Below are positions 1 to 8,440 of a DNA stretch of 64,000 bases, piece by piece. Location: assembly GCF_913063105.1 (NCBI RefSeq), contig NZ_CAJXYQ010000013.1, positions 62,001-126,000 of the forward strand, read 5' to 3'. Within the stretch, counting starts at the first letter, position 1. The number at the start of each line of letters is the position of its first letter. Source of the DNA: an uncultured Draconibacterium sp. (GTDB lineage: Bacteria; Bacteroidota; Bacteroidia; Bacteroidales; Prolixibacteraceae). The notes below the pieces were generated by a model. It was not told the DNA's origin. It did not search any database and worked only from the letters and a program-made list of their open reading frames with translations. The position numbers were made by a program, and so were the translations under genes.

Positions 1-126
1 GGATTAGTTTTGGTGGGCTTAAGAGAAGAAATGATTAAACATGAAAAAGAAAACATTTTTGCCGGTTACGACGAATTGGGGACCATACTTTTTGTGCACT
101 CGAAAGACCAGAAAGCGATTGAGTAA
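1..126 (+). CDS. C-terminal fragment of an unknown protein (5' end outside window)
   Basis: Frame 1 is open from the first base to a TAA at 124-126 and gives the last 41 residues of a protein. The tail alternates a hydrophobic strand (LVLVGL), a polar helix and a second strand (TILFVHS) followed by the charged end DQKAIE. This order resembles the last strand-helix elements of STAS (anti-sigma-antagonist-like) domains, but 41 residues are too few for a family call. The next gene begins 63 bases downstream on the same strand. Confidence 0.5.
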   Translation, partial: GLVLVGLREEMIKHEKENIFAGYDELGTILFVHSKDQKAIE

Positions 127-189
127 AATAACATCAGGTGCTAAAAAAATATTTTGTACCTTCCCGTAGCAACTTGAGAGGCCAGCAAT

Positions 190-1095
190 ATGAGGGAAAT
201 TAACGACTTTATTACCGACCAAACCGGATTAAGTGCCGACACGCAGCATAAGATTGTGCTTTCGTTCCTCATCATCATATTTCTTTCGGTTATCCGTTTA
301 CTAATTTTACGAGTGGTATGGCGTCAAACCGACAATGTTAAAATCCGCTACCAATGGAAACGAACACTGTCGTTTGTAGTACCTTTTTCCAGCGTTGTAT
401 TAATTGGTGCGGTATGGATACAGGCATTTGAACAGTTCGGAACTTTCCTGGGCCTTTTTACGGCAGGTATTGCCATTGCACTGAAAGAACCTTTGACAAA
501 TCTGGCTGGCTGGTTTTTTATTCTGTTTCGTAAACCTTTCGCGGTTGGCGACCGGGTGCAGGTGGGGCCTCACACCGGAGATGTAATTGATATTCGCCTG
601 TTCCAGTTTACTATTCTCGAAATTGGCAACTGGGTGGAAGCCGACCAAAGTACCGGAAGAATTATTCATATGCCAAACGGAAAAGTTTTTCTTGAACCAC
701 AAGCGAACTACAGCTCGGGGTTCGAGTATATCTGGAACGAAATTAAGGTGAATATTACTTTCGAGAGCAACTGGGAAAAAGCACAATCTTTATTGGAAAC
801 CATCATTTCTGAGTTTTCTGAAGACATTCATATAAAAGCCCAGAAAGAAATTCAGGAGGCCAGCAAAAATTACATGATTTATTATAAACACCTCACCCCT
901 ATTGTTTATACCAAGGTGATGGATTTTGGTGTAAACTTAACCATACGCTACCTTTGCAATCCACGTCAGCGAAGAGGCTCTGAAAATGTAATCTGGAAAA
1001 AGGTACTAACGGCTTTTAATCAACAAAACGATATTCAATTCGCCTATCCAACAACCCGCTTTTACCGCGCCAATGAAGCTTCCGAATCAGTTTAA
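190..1095 (+). CDS. MscS-family small mechanosensitive ion channel
   Basis: 301-residue inner-membrane protein with three predicted membrane spans near residues 18-42, 58-80 and 88-115. The third span runs into the pore-lining motif of the MscS family (TAGIAIALKEPLTNLAGW) and is followed by the beta domain signature GDRVQVG near residue 120 and a second signature, HMPNGKVF. Channels of this family open under membrane tension and release solutes during hypo-osmotic shock. The length is close to that of E. coli MscS (286 residues). The first ATG of the frame at 190 is used; there is no clear Shine-Dalgarno sequence, as is usual in Bacteroidota. It stands alone, with a 207-base AT-rich gap before the thioredoxin gene. 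Confidence 0.93.
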   Translation: MREINDFITDQTGLSADTQHKIVLSFLIIIFLSVIRLLILRVVWRQTDNVKIRYQWKRTLSFVVPFSSVVLIGAVWIQAFEQFGTFLGLFTAGIAIALKEPLTNLAGWFFILFRKPFAVGDRVQVGPHTGDVIDIRLFQFTILEIGNWVEADQSTGRIIHMPNGKVFLEPQANYSSGFEYIWNEIKVNITFESNWEKAQSLLETIISEFSEDIHIKAQKEIQEASKNYMIYYKHLTPIVYTKVMDFGVNLTIRYLCNPRQRRGSENVIWKKVLTAFNQQNDIQFAYPTTRFYRANEASESV

Positions 1096-1302
1096 ATACC
1101 TCAGCCAGAAAAGTTGTTTATGAATTATACCCCATCCTTAATTAGTTGTTTGCAAAACTTTTCTTTAAGTAAGTTGTTTTTCTACGCATAAAAACCATTT
1201 AAGATTTTTAAACATTAAAATCCCATTATTTACAAAATAAGGAAGACAAAAAAGAGTTATTCATATCTATTACTCTAGATATGTAGATTTAAAAACAAAA
1301 AT

Positions 1303-1761
1303 ATGGGCAAACAATCGATGCTTCTAAAAGCTTTACTAAGCTTTATGCTAATCTTTATTATTGTGGGCATAAGCTTTGGCCAAAACTGGCAAACTAATTT
1401 TCAAGCGGCACAAAACAAGGCCAAAACCGACCATAAACCAATTGTACTGGTTTTCTCGGGGTCAGACTGGTGCGCACCTTGCATGAAACTGGAGCAGGAA
1501 ATCTGGAATTCGGATACGTTTAAAAGCTATTCTGATGCTCATTTGGTTTTATATAAAGCCGATTTTCCGCGAAAGAAAAAGAACCAGCCCGACAACGAAC
1601 AGCTGAAAAAAAATAAAGAACTGGCCGAAAAGTATAACTCCAAAGGATTTTTCCCGCTTGTGGTTGTTTTAGATGAAACCGGAAAAGTTCTTGGAGAAAC
1701 CGGCTATAAAAAGATGACCGCCGATGCTTACATCAAACATCTTGAATCGTTTATAAAATGA
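1303..1761 (+). CDS. Exported thioredoxin-fold protein
   Basis: 152 residues with an N-terminal signal peptide (hydrophobic stretch about 7-25, cut near FGQ) followed by a thioredoxin fold whose active site is C57-A-P-C60 in the context SDWCAPCMKL. A cis-proline region (GFFPLVVVLD) follows near residue 112. It is probably a periplasmic disulfide reductase or a protein related to the thioredoxin_7 group. Its stop overlaps the start of apbE by four bases (ATGA), so the two are translationally coupled. In many Gram-negative bacteria this type of thioredoxin is the first gene of a conserved set with ApbE, DUF4266 and DUF3570; the substrate is not known. Confidence 0.9.
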   Translation: MGKQSMLLKALLSFMLIFIIVGISFGQNWQTNFQAAQNKAKTDHKPIVLVFSGSDWCAPCMKLEQEIWNSDTFKSYSDAHLVLYKADFPRKKKNQPDNEQLKKNKELAEKYNSKGFFPLVVVLDETGKVLGETGYKKMTADAYIKHLESFIK

Positions 1762-2744
1762 AAGGGCTAAGCGTACTTTTACTTCTTGCTTTTTCGGTTT
1801 TTGGCCTTAGCGGCCAGCAAGCCCACAAGCGTACGCTAAAATTAATGGGCAGCCGTTTCGAGATAACTGTTGTTGCAACTAGCGAAGATGAAGCCAACCA
1901 ATACATTGACGAAGCGATTGCTGAAATCAAACGTATCGAAAAACTAATTTCTTCATGGGATGCCGGTTCTGAAACTTCAGCCATTAACAAACAGGCAGGA
2001 ATAAAACCGGTTAAAGTTTCTGCCGAGCTTTTTTCGTTAATCGAACGAAGCCTGCGCATTTCAGCACTTACTGATGGGGCATTTGATATTAGTTATGCCT
2101 CGATGGACCGTATTTGGAAATTTGATGGCACCATGACCGTTATGCCATCAGAAGCGGTAATTGCAGCTTCGGTAGCGAAAGTTGGTTATGCCAATATAAA
2201 ACTCAACAAACAGGAATCAACCGTATTTTTAACCCAAAAGGGAATGAAATTAGGCTTTGGTGCCATTGGCAAAGGTTACGCTGCCGATAAAGCCAAAGAA
2301 TTGTTAATAAACAGGGGGGTAATTGCCGGAATTATCAATGCATCAGGCGATATGAACACCTGGGGTACTCAACCCGATGGCAGTCACTGGAAAGTAGCCA
2401 TTACCAACCCGCTGAACAAAAACAAGGCCTTTGCGCTTTTACCCATAAAGAATGGTGCCGTGGTAACATCGGGCGATTACGAGAAATTTGTATTTCTTAA
2501 CAATACCAGGTATGCACACATTATCGATCCAAGAAGCGGTTATCCGGCAAAGGGAATAATTAGCGTTACTGTTTTTGCACCAAGCGCCGAACTGGCCGAT
2601 GCTCTGGCTACCTCTGTTTTTGTTATGGGCATTAATGTGGGGCTCGACCGAATAAATCAATTACCAAAAACAGAATGCATTATTGTTGATGACCAAGGGA
2701 ACATTCATCAATCAAAAAACATTGAAATAGAAACAGAAAAATAA
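1758..2744 (+). CDS. apbE: FAD:protein FMN transferase (ApbE family)
   Basis: 328 residues with a signal peptide (about 1-20). ApbE enzymes split FAD and attach FMN through a phosphoester bond to a Thr or Ser of extracytoplasmic target proteins. Family motifs are visible in order: SWDAGSETSAINK near 65, GFGAIGKGYAADKA near 170 (FAD and metal binding), GDMNTWG near 200, VVTSGDYEKF near 235, and YAHIIDPRSGYPA near 255. Its start overlaps the thioredoxin stop (ATGA) and the lipoprotein gene follows 2 bases later. The only protein in the window with a clear flavinylation motif is the FMN-binding protein at 9657-10220, a plausible target although it is not in this operon. Confidence 0.95.
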   Translation: MKGLSVLLLLAFSVFGLSGQQAHKRTLKLMGSRFEITVVATSEDEANQYIDEAIAEIKRIEKLISSWDAGSETSAINKQAGIKPVKVSAELFSLIERSLRISALTDGAFDISYASMDRIWKFDGTMTVMPSEAVIAASVAKVGYANIKLNKQESTVFLTQKGMKLGFGAIGKGYAADKAKELLINRGVIAGIINASGDMNTWGTQPDGSHWKVAITNPLNKNKAFALLPIKNGAVVTSGDYEKFVFLNNTRYAHIIDPRSGYPAKGIISVTVFAPSAELADALATSVFVMGINVGLDRINQLPKTECIIVDDQGNIHQSKNIEIETEK

Positions 2745-2746
2745 CA

Positions 2747-2962
2747 ATGAAGAAAAAAATCATGCTACTTGCAGGGCTGGCTTTTATCATACTCAGCTCG
2801 TGCACAATACTTAAGGAGTACGAAAAAGTTAATATCAACGATCCGGATATGGCACTGGCCGACCGTAAAATCGATAAGTTTCAAACCACTTTTCAATCAT
2901 ACAGAGAGGCCGCTTCGGGTGCCAATGGAGGAAAAACCGGAGGTGGTTGTGGCTGTAATTAA
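2747..2962 (+). CDS. DUF4266-family small lipoprotein
   Basis: 71-residue protein with a lipoprotein signal: a hydrophobic stretch ending in ILSSC, where C19 would be acylated. The mature part carries the short conserved DUF4266 region (DMALADRKIDKF) and ends in a glycine-cysteine tail, GGGCGCN, typical of this family. The function of DUF4266 is unknown; the terminal cysteine pair could bind metal or be a thioredoxin substrate, which is inference. The gene sits between apbE (2-base gap) and the DUF3570 gene (14-base gap), the usual order for these families. Confidence 0.9.
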   Translation: MKKKIMLLAGLAFIILSSCTILKEYEKVNINDPDMALADRKIDKFQTTFQSYREAASGANGGKTGGGCGCN

Positions 2963-2976
2963 GCAATTATTTTACT

Positions 2977-4317
2977 ATGAAAATTATACTCATATTACTA
3001 CTTACCGCCGCGGTATTTGTACTACATGCACAGGAAAATGAAAGCGGTGAATACAAAAAACGGGTACTTGAAAATACCGAAATAGATATTCTGTTTAATT
3101 ATTATGAACAAGACGGAGAGAATGCCGCGGTTACAGGGGGGATAGGCACCGAAGAGCTTACTGATATTTCGCCAACCCTTATTGTTGCCATTCCGTTAAA
3201 CGACGATGACGTACTGACCATAAACGCTAATATTTCAGCATACACCTCTGCCTCATCAAGCAATATTAATCCCTTTGATGGTGCCCAACCAGCCGACCCT
3301 TTTGTTGCCAGCAGCGGCGCCTCAAAATCAGACACCTGGGTTAATCTTATCGGCAGTTACAGCCACAGTTCCGACGACCGCAACCGCATCTGGACAAGCA
3401 ACGTTTCGGTGGCAGCTGAATACGATTATTTCTCGCTGGGATTGGGTGGAAGCCATACCTGGTTATTTAACGAAAAGAATACGGAATTATCGCTGAATGC
3501 CAATATATATTTCGATTCGTGGAGCCTGATTTATCCGGTTGAACTGCGCCCGCAAGGCAACGACGAACCAGATGAAGACGATTACTTGCTGGATGACGAA
3601 GATGACTTTTACGGAAATGCATTTGGAACTTTGGTTCCCGGCTATGATCCTTCGTTTACAGAACATCCCGACAAAGGAAGAAATTCCTATTCGATCGGTC
3701 TTGGTTTTTCACAGATTCTTTCGAGCAAGCTGATTGGCTACCTGTCTGCCGACTTTATTTTACAGGACGGGTTGCTTTCAACACCCTACCACCGGGTATA
3801 TTTTAGCGATAAAGAGGATTACTTTTTTCAGAATTTCCATTTGGCCGATGATGTGGAACGCTTGCCCGATTCGCGTTTTAAAATAGCGCTGGGCGGACGC
3901 CTGAATTACTTTATTAACCATAGAGTAAGCCTGCGAACCTATTACCGCTTTTATACTGATGACTGGGGAATTGCTTCGCATACAGCCAGTATTGAAGTAC
4001 CGGTAAAAATTACCGATAAATTTACCCTTTACCCCTCGTACCGATATTACATGCAAACAGCTGCCGACTATTTTGCTCCTTACAACCAGCATTTATCATC
4101 CAGCGAGTTTTACTCCTCCGATTATGACCTGTCCGAATTTTCGGCCAACAATTTTGGCTTTGGCATAAGCTACACCGATGTTTTTACCAAAACGAAGCTT
4201 GGAAAATTTGGATTAAAAAGCATTGATTTTAAATACAATAAGTACGATCGCGACACAAAGTTTAGTGCATCAATGTTTTCGTTTGGAGTAAAGTTTATTA
4301 TTGATTCAGCAATTTAA
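2977..4317 (+). CDS. DUF3570-family outer-membrane beta-barrel protein
   Basis: 446 residues with a signal peptide ending near AVFVLHAQ (about residue 19). The rest is rich in alternating aromatic and polar strands (for example GLGGSHTWLF and YPSYRYYMQT) and ends with a hydrophobic C-terminal strand, FGVKFIID, as in outer-membrane barrels. An acidic stretch (DEPDEDDYLLDDEDDFYG) lies near residues 193-211 and could be an extracellular or metal-binding loop. DUF3570 proteins are regularly encoded next to DUF4266 and ApbE; their role is unknown. It is the last gene of the operon and converges on the aldo/keto reductase gene 37 bases away. Confidence 0.88.
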   Translation: MKIILILLLTAAVFVLHAQENESGEYKKRVLENTEIDILFNYYEQDGENAAVTGGIGTEELTDISPTLIVAIPLNDDDVLTINANISAYTSASSSNINPFDGAQPADPFVASSGASKSDTWVNLIGSYSHSSDDRNRIWTSNVSVAAEYDYFSLGLGGSHTWLFNEKNTELSLNANIYFDSWSLIYPVELRPQGNDEPDEDDYLLDDEDDFYGNAFGTLVPGYDPSFTEHPDKGRNSYSIGLGFSQILSSKLIGYLSADFILQDGLLSTPYHRVYFSDKEDYFFQNFHLADDVERLPDSRFKIALGGRLNYFINHRVSLRTYYRFYTDDWGIASHTASIEVPVKITDKFTLYPSYRYYMQTAADYFAPYNQHLSSSEFYSSDYDLSEFSANNFGFGISYTDVFTKTKLGKFGLKSIDFKYNKYDRDTKFSASMFSFGVKFIIDSAI

Positions 4318-4354
4318 ACAGTTGAATAACAACTTTTAACAGTAAACGAGTTTT

Positions 4355-5221
4355 TCAGGCCTGTTGTAATCTGTCGGGCCAGATATTGGGCAATTCACCA
4401 CTAAATCCCATTTCCGGCAAGTTGTTAATCTGTGCCATTTCCTCCTCAGAGAGTTCGAAATCGAAAAAGTCAATATTTTCGTCGATTCTATTTTTTGTGT
4501 TTGATTTAGGAAGAACAACTACCTGGTGTTGAACAATCCAGCGTAGACAAACTTTAGCTATGGATTGCTTATATTTTTTTGCAATTTGCTGTAACAGTTC
4601 ATTATCAAACACCCGCCCACGTGCCAAAGGCGACCAGGCTTCAATCACAATTTTATAGGCCTGGCAAAACTTTACCAGTTCGGGTTGCCAGTACCCGGGA
4701 TGAAACTCAATTTGATTAACAGCAGGAATTACCCGGGCTGTTTTAAACAAAGCTTCAAGATGCTCTTGCCAGAAATTGCTCACGCCTATCGATTTTATCT
4801 TACCTTCGGCCTGTAATTCTTCAAGCGCGCGCCAGGTGTCGGCATTGGTTTGTTTCCAGTTATTGTAGTTTTTAGCATTAGCGGGCCAATGCACCAGGTA
4901 AAGGTCAATATAATCAACATTTAGCCTTTCTAAGGACTTATGAAACTCCTTTTTGGCTGATTTATACCCCAAACAATCGCGCCAAAGTTTAGATGTCAGG
5001 ACAATTTCTTCGCGCGGAATTCCACTGGCTTTTATGCCTTTCCCAACCGCCTCTTCATTTTTATATACAGCAGCCGTATCAATTAAGCGGTAGCCTTTTC
5101 TCAGAGCATATTCAACCGCATTTGCACCTTCCTGTTCTGTTGATTTGTACGTTCCCAAACCAACTACGGGTAGGTAGTTACCATCGTTTAAAAGTAGTTT
5201 CATGGTTTTATTGTTGTTCAT
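4355..5221 (-). CDS. Aldo/keto reductase
   Basis: 288-residue cytosolic NADPH-dependent oxidoreductase of the AKR superfamily, (alpha/beta)8 barrel. The catalytic tetrad can be placed at D48 (LIDTAAVYKNE), Y53, K78 (LTSKLW) and H111 (YLVHWP). The signatures GVSNFW and VLPKSNTKNRIDEN, the second of which binds the NADPH phosphate, are also present. The length and pattern fit the 2,5-diketo-gluconate reductase/prostaglandin F synthase subgroup; the physiological substrate cannot be read from sequence. It is a single gene, with 216 bases to the next one. Confidence 0.94.
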   Translation of the reverse strand: MNNNKTMKLLLNDGNYLPVVGLGTYKSTEQEGANAVEYALRKGYRLIDTAAVYKNEEAVGKGIKASGIPREEIVLTSKLWRDCLGYKSAKKEFHKSLERLNVDYIDLYLVHWPANAKNYNNWKQTNADTWRALEELQAEGKIKSIGVSNFWQEHLEALFKTARVIPAVNQIEFHPGYWQPELVKFCQAYKIVIEAWSPLARGRVFDNELLQQIAKKYKQSIAKVCLRWIVQHQVVVLPKSNTKNRIDENIDFFDFELSEEEMAQINNLPEMGFSGELPNIWPDRLQQA

Positions 5222-5422
5222 TTAGTTTTTATCGCCTTTGTTTTGAGGGAATTTTTCAGCAGTTATTTCTGAGAACTCCGCGAAATAATCATACGCAATT
5301 TTTTAGATGAGCAAATAAAATGAGCCGTAGAACATTGTTATTTTTCGCTTATTACCCCAATAGCCAAAGTTCACATATAGCTTATTTTTTGTTGCTTAAA
5401 ATTAGCATAATATCGACAGAAG

Positions 5423-5446
5423 AAAAAAGGAACTCCCTTAAAGTTC
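5423..5446 (-). terminator. Possible intrinsic terminator of the TraB/GumN-like gene
   Basis: On the minus strand a 5-base-pair stem (GAACT / AGTTC) with a 7-base loop overlaps the stop codon and is followed by C and six T. The short stem makes this weak. Confidence 0.4.
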
Positions 5447-6385
5447 ATCAAAAAGCGTAATCTGTATTTCAGGAAACTGCTGTTCAAGTTCTTTTCGTAA
5501 TCCCACAATATGAGCTGCTCCAACAAACAGAATGCTTTTACTAAAATTGTTTTGAATGATTTGAGTGCCCAGGTTATTGGCATATCGTTGATTGCGCTGA
5601 TCAAAATAATTTACTGCAGCAGCACAATCACATATCGTTTGATTGGTGTAACGTAAAGCACTCAAACTATCAAGCAATTGAAGATGTTTGGGTTTGTTAT
5701 TTACAATTCCGTACCGGCCAGCAATCGAGGGAAAAATTTCACGTAAAACCAGTTTTCGTATTATACGTTTTTCGCGTCTGGCATAGGCAGTTCCTTGTAT
5801 GGAATCGTCGCAGGCGTTCCAATGTCGATGAAATTCGCCATTTGTTTGCTGATCGTCGGCTGCATAAACTTTTTTATGCTGAAGTTCAAGTGCCAGTTTT
5901 CGGGTTAATTCGTAATTTTCGTTTCGCTTTGATTTTTTATGTCCATCCGGGTAATAGCTATCAAGGTATTGGTAATAATAATAATTAGCTTCATCGCGCA
6001 AATACGCAAAAGATAAGAGCAAGCTGTCGTAGTCTGGCTTTTTTAACTGATGAAAGGGCAAAGCCAACAACGAATCAAAATGTTCAGGCTTAAAATTATA
6101 AGTGCTTTTAATTTTATTGCTGTATTTAAAAAATGCTTGAGATGATTTACTGTAGCCATTTTTCAAATAATCCCAGCTTAACGAATCATCGGGCATCGAA
6201 TACTCCACAAAAATGGCCTCTGGCCGATACGCTAAAGATTTTTTATACAAAGGGTGATAGCTGTTTTTCACAATTCCCGAAACCTGATGCATGGTTCCCA
6301 CCAAAACCAATTCGTGCTTTTTGGGTTGAGAAATAATGGATGAAAAAGTGAAGAAAAAGATTAGAAACAGTCCTGAATACTTCAT
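5438..6385 (-). CDS. Exported TraB/GumN-like protein (DUF5694-like)
   Basis: 315 residues with an N-terminal signal peptide (about 1-19). The layout matches the TraB/GumN/EreA-ChaN-like superfamily: an N-terminal GTMHQ motif (G30, H33) after a beta strand, an acidic motif FVEYS near residue 60, a central helical region, and a C-terminal FVGAAHIVGL motif (H292). In this superfamily the two histidine motifs and the glutamate are thought to bind metal for hydrolysis. It is most similar in plan to DUF5694 proteins. It stands alone between intergenic gaps. Substrate unknown; a peptidase or esterase-like activity is only inference. Confidence 0.75.
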   Translation of the reverse strand: MKYSGLFLIFFFTFSSIISQPKKHELVLVGTMHQVSGIVKNSYHPLYKKSLAYRPEAIFVEYSMPDDSLSWDYLKNGYSKSSQAFFKYSNKIKSTYNFKPEHFDSLLALPFHQLKKPDYDSLLLSFAYLRDEANYYYYQYLDSYYPDGHKKSKRNENYELTRKLALELQHKKVYAADDQQTNGEFHRHWNACDDSIQGTAYARREKRIIRKLVLREIFPSIAGRYGIVNNKPKHLQLLDSLSALRYTNQTICDCAAAVNYFDQRNQRYANNLGTQIIQNNFSKSILFVGAAHIVGLRKELEQQFPEIQITLFDEL

Positions 6386-6502
6386 TAATATTGTTTATTA
6401 GATTAACGTTTCAGATTTTAATACTAGCAAAAACGTTTAACAATAAAAATTGTTGAAGGACTTTCTTGATTTGCAAAATTTATTTAAAACAATGCCGAGA
6501 AA

Positions 6503-7087
6503 CTACTCTTTACGCTCCTTGTTGTTAAGCGTATACACCTCATCAACATACCTTAATGCACACATCAAATACACACCTCGCTCGAACTGACGCAGGACAT
6601 GGCTTTCAAACTCCATGATATCATCAATATAATAGGCATTAAAAACAGCTTTCATTTCTTCGTGTACAGCCAGTTTAAATAATAAATCATTCTTTTCGCG
6701 CTTAAAATCTTCGCGTAGGTGTTCTTCTAACTCCTTATGATAATCTGCCGGAAATTGAGGCAATAATTTACTTCGTCGTTTCGCTTGCCTATTTTCAAGA
6801 TCGCTTATTGTGTCAACCGGATTTAAATCGGGCATAGGTCCGCCGTTAACATTGTATGAACAACAGAAATTATATTCTTCCCAGATTTCGCGAATATACT
6901 TTTTTGCAATAGAAGTAAGCATGGGGGTAAATTTTAATTTGTTTGCTGCCATTTTTGGCAGAAAGGAAAAGACTACCTGGTTTAATGCACTCGGAAACTG
7001 TGCGCTAAAGCCTTTGTAGAGTTCTTTGTAATGAGCTTCCAGCGCTTCTTGTTGTCGAATCAGGTTTTCAAAATCTTCGAGTCCCAT
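6503..7087 (-). CDS. Hypothetical cytosolic protein
   Basis: About 194 residues from the ATG at 7087 (MGLEDFENLIRQQ). The open frame extends upstream to 7159, but that extension is hydrophobic junk overlapping the preceding gene, so the later start is preferred. The protein is helical and charged, with no signal peptide or membrane span, and repeated aromatic-acidic segments (EEYNFCCSYN, FNAYYIDDIMEFESHV). I do not recognise a family. Its start lies 38 bases beyond the stop of the small beta-rich gene at 7126-7473, suggesting one transcript. Confidence 0.7.
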   Translation of the reverse strand: MGLEDFENLIRQQEALEAHYKELYKGFSAQFPSALNQVVFSFLPKMAANKLKFTPMLTSIAKKYIREIWEEYNFCCSYNVNGGPMPDLNPVDTISDLENRQAKRRSKLLPQFPADYHKELEEHLREDFKREKNDLLFKLAVHEEMKAVFNAYYIDDIMEFESHVLRQFERGVYLMCALRYVDEVYTLNNKERKE

Positions 7088-7125
7088 GCCATTTTTTCTA
7101 AAAGGTAGGGCAGAAAAAAGAAAAA

Positions 7126-7473
7126 TCAAAACTTTCGTTCCAGAACAAATACACCACAAACATCTTCACTATCGAAAGTTGAACCAACAATTTGGTTTTC
7201 AGAAATACGGTGTACCTCGAAAGTATTGGGCAGGTAGCTGATTTCGCGGCCATTTTGAATGGCTTTTACCTCCATGCTTTCCAACAGCAGTTTTCCCTCA
7301 TCAAAAGTTCCTTTAACCTTTTCGGTAACCGTAATCTTGTAATTATTTTCAACCTCTTCGGTAAAAACAAACAGCCCGCTTACTTCCTCTCCATTTTGAA
7401 TAAGTTCTACTTCACCTTCCGATTTTCCATAAGCAAAGTCTTCTTTATATTTCCAGTGCCCGCTAATATCCAT
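7126..7473 (-). CDS. Hypothetical small beta-rich protein
   Basis: 115 residues, no signal peptide, starting MDISGHWKYKED. The alternating pattern (EVELIQNGEEVSGLFVF, KGTFDEGKLLLESMEV, NQIVGSTFDSEDVCGVFVL) repeats a strand-turn-strand plan like small lipocalin/calycin-type beta barrels, where a G-x-W near the N terminus is common (here GHW, residues 5-7). The family is not recognised and a ligand cannot be inferred. It lies directly upstream of the helical hypothetical gene on the same strand. Confidence 0.65.
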   Translation of the reverse strand: MDISGHWKYKEDFAYGKSEGEVELIQNGEEVSGLFVFTEEVENNYKITVTEKVKGTFDEGKLLLESMEVKAIQNGREISYLPNTFEVHRISENQIVGSTFDSEDVCGVFVLERKF

Positions 7474-7534
7474 AGTGATAATTTTGGGGCAAACTTAACG
7501 AAAAAACCTTTTTACAGGCCCGCCGGTTTTCTAA

Positions 7535-8203
7535 CTATTGATGAAATTTATACCCTACTGAAAACATAAATGTGCGGTTGCGGGCAACCATGTCATAATC
7601 AGATTGTGGAGAGATGTTATTTAGTCCGAAGTGGCTGGAAAATTCAAAAATTAGTGAATTAATTTCTACTCCGCCACCAACAGCCATACCAAAACCAAGT
7701 CGCTTAAGGTCGTCTTCGTCACCCGAACCCCATTCAATGTCCCACTCTTCATCGTAAGTCTCTGATCCTCCTTTTTCTTCAACTTTTGTTTTACCACTCA
7801 AACCAATTCCAACATAGGGTCCTAACATTCCGTAAATCCGTGCATTACCAACATCGGCATACAACTTGCCCATTAACGGAATATCAAGATAATAGAGATT
7901 AACTTTAGCATTCGAGCTATACGAAATGCCCTCGTAGGTTTCTGTTTCATCCATTTTTATTCCTTTCGTAGTTAGTAACAAGGCGGTTTCAAAACCGGCA
8001 CCTTCACTTATTTCCCATTCAAGAGTTGGCCCGAAATGGAAACCGGATTTCATTCCAAATTCATCACTTACCGATTCACCGTCTTCTTTTAACAACAAAT
8101 CAGATAAAGTATATCCGCCTTTAAGTCCAAAGGTTTGAGCCAGCAAACCCGCCGAAATATGGAGAAAAATAACCACAAGTAGTACGCTGATTAGTGATTT
8201 CAT
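7535..8203 (-). CDS. PorT-like outer-membrane beta-barrel protein
   Basis: 222 residues with a signal peptide (about 1-22, ending LLAQ). The mature part begins FGLKGGYTLSDL, the typical opening strand of the outer-membrane beta-barrel domain (OMP_b-brl_2, PorT-like) common in Bacteroidota, continues with amphipathic strands (GPTLEWEI, YGMLGPYVGIGL), and ends with the barrel-closing strand RTFMFSVGYKFHQ. An acidic loop lies near 150-165. Function unknown; many such small barrels are stress-induced. It is transcribed away from the porin gene, sharing a 237-base intergenic region. Confidence 0.85.
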   Translation of the reverse strand: MKSLISVLLVVIFLHISAGLLAQTFGLKGGYTLSDLLLKEDGESVSDEFGMKSGFHFGPTLEWEISEGAGFETALLLTTKGIKMDETETYEGISYSSNAKVNLYYLDIPLMGKLYADVGNARIYGMLGPYVGIGLSGKTKVEEKGGSETYDEEWDIEWGSGDEDDLKRLGFGMAVGGGVEINSLIFEFSSHFGLNNISPQSDYDMVARNRTFMFSVGYKFHQ

Positions 8204-8374
8204 AATTTTTGATTTTTGGTTTATAGTATGCTATACGACAAGAAACCTATTTAGTTGTTTCTTTGCTTAAACAAGCTTTTCCGTAGCCCCAAAACCCATG
8301 CTCAACGCTTTTCAGGTTCTGTTTTATCATTATTAGTAAGGTGAATAGCTTATTAAAATCACAACATTTTGGGA

Positions 8375-8405
8375 TTTCACACCTGAAGAGGGCTGGTTAT
8401 TTTTG
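8375..8405 (+). promoter_or_regulatory. Putative Bacteroidota sigma-A promoter of the porin operon
   Basis: TTTC at 8375-8378, a 19-base spacer, and a perfect TAnnTTTG -7 box (TATTTTTG) at 8398-8405. Transcription would start near 8412, about 30 bases before the porin ATG. Confidence 0.5.
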
Positions 8406-8440
8406 CCACAAGAAATTGAAACATTTTTAATCCAAAAATC

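Noticed and set aside
400-786. 128-residue minus-strand frame in the MscS gene
   Set aside because: Shadow of the MscS coding sequence with no domain or signal.
5222-5437. Hairpin GTTATTTC/GAAATAA between aldo/keto reductase and TraB-like genes as a regulatory RNA
   Set aside because: Only 8 pairs, no T-run and no promoter; may be a decayed REP-like element.
7088-7159. Upstream extension of the hypothetical gene at 6503-7087
   Set aside because: It overlaps the preceding gene and adds a non-conserved hydrophobic string; start at 7087 is more likely.
8204-8440. Small frames and palindrome TATAGTATGCTATA upstream of the PorT-like gene
   Set aside because: Frames are under 15 residues and the palindrome is all short AT pairs; no support for a gene.
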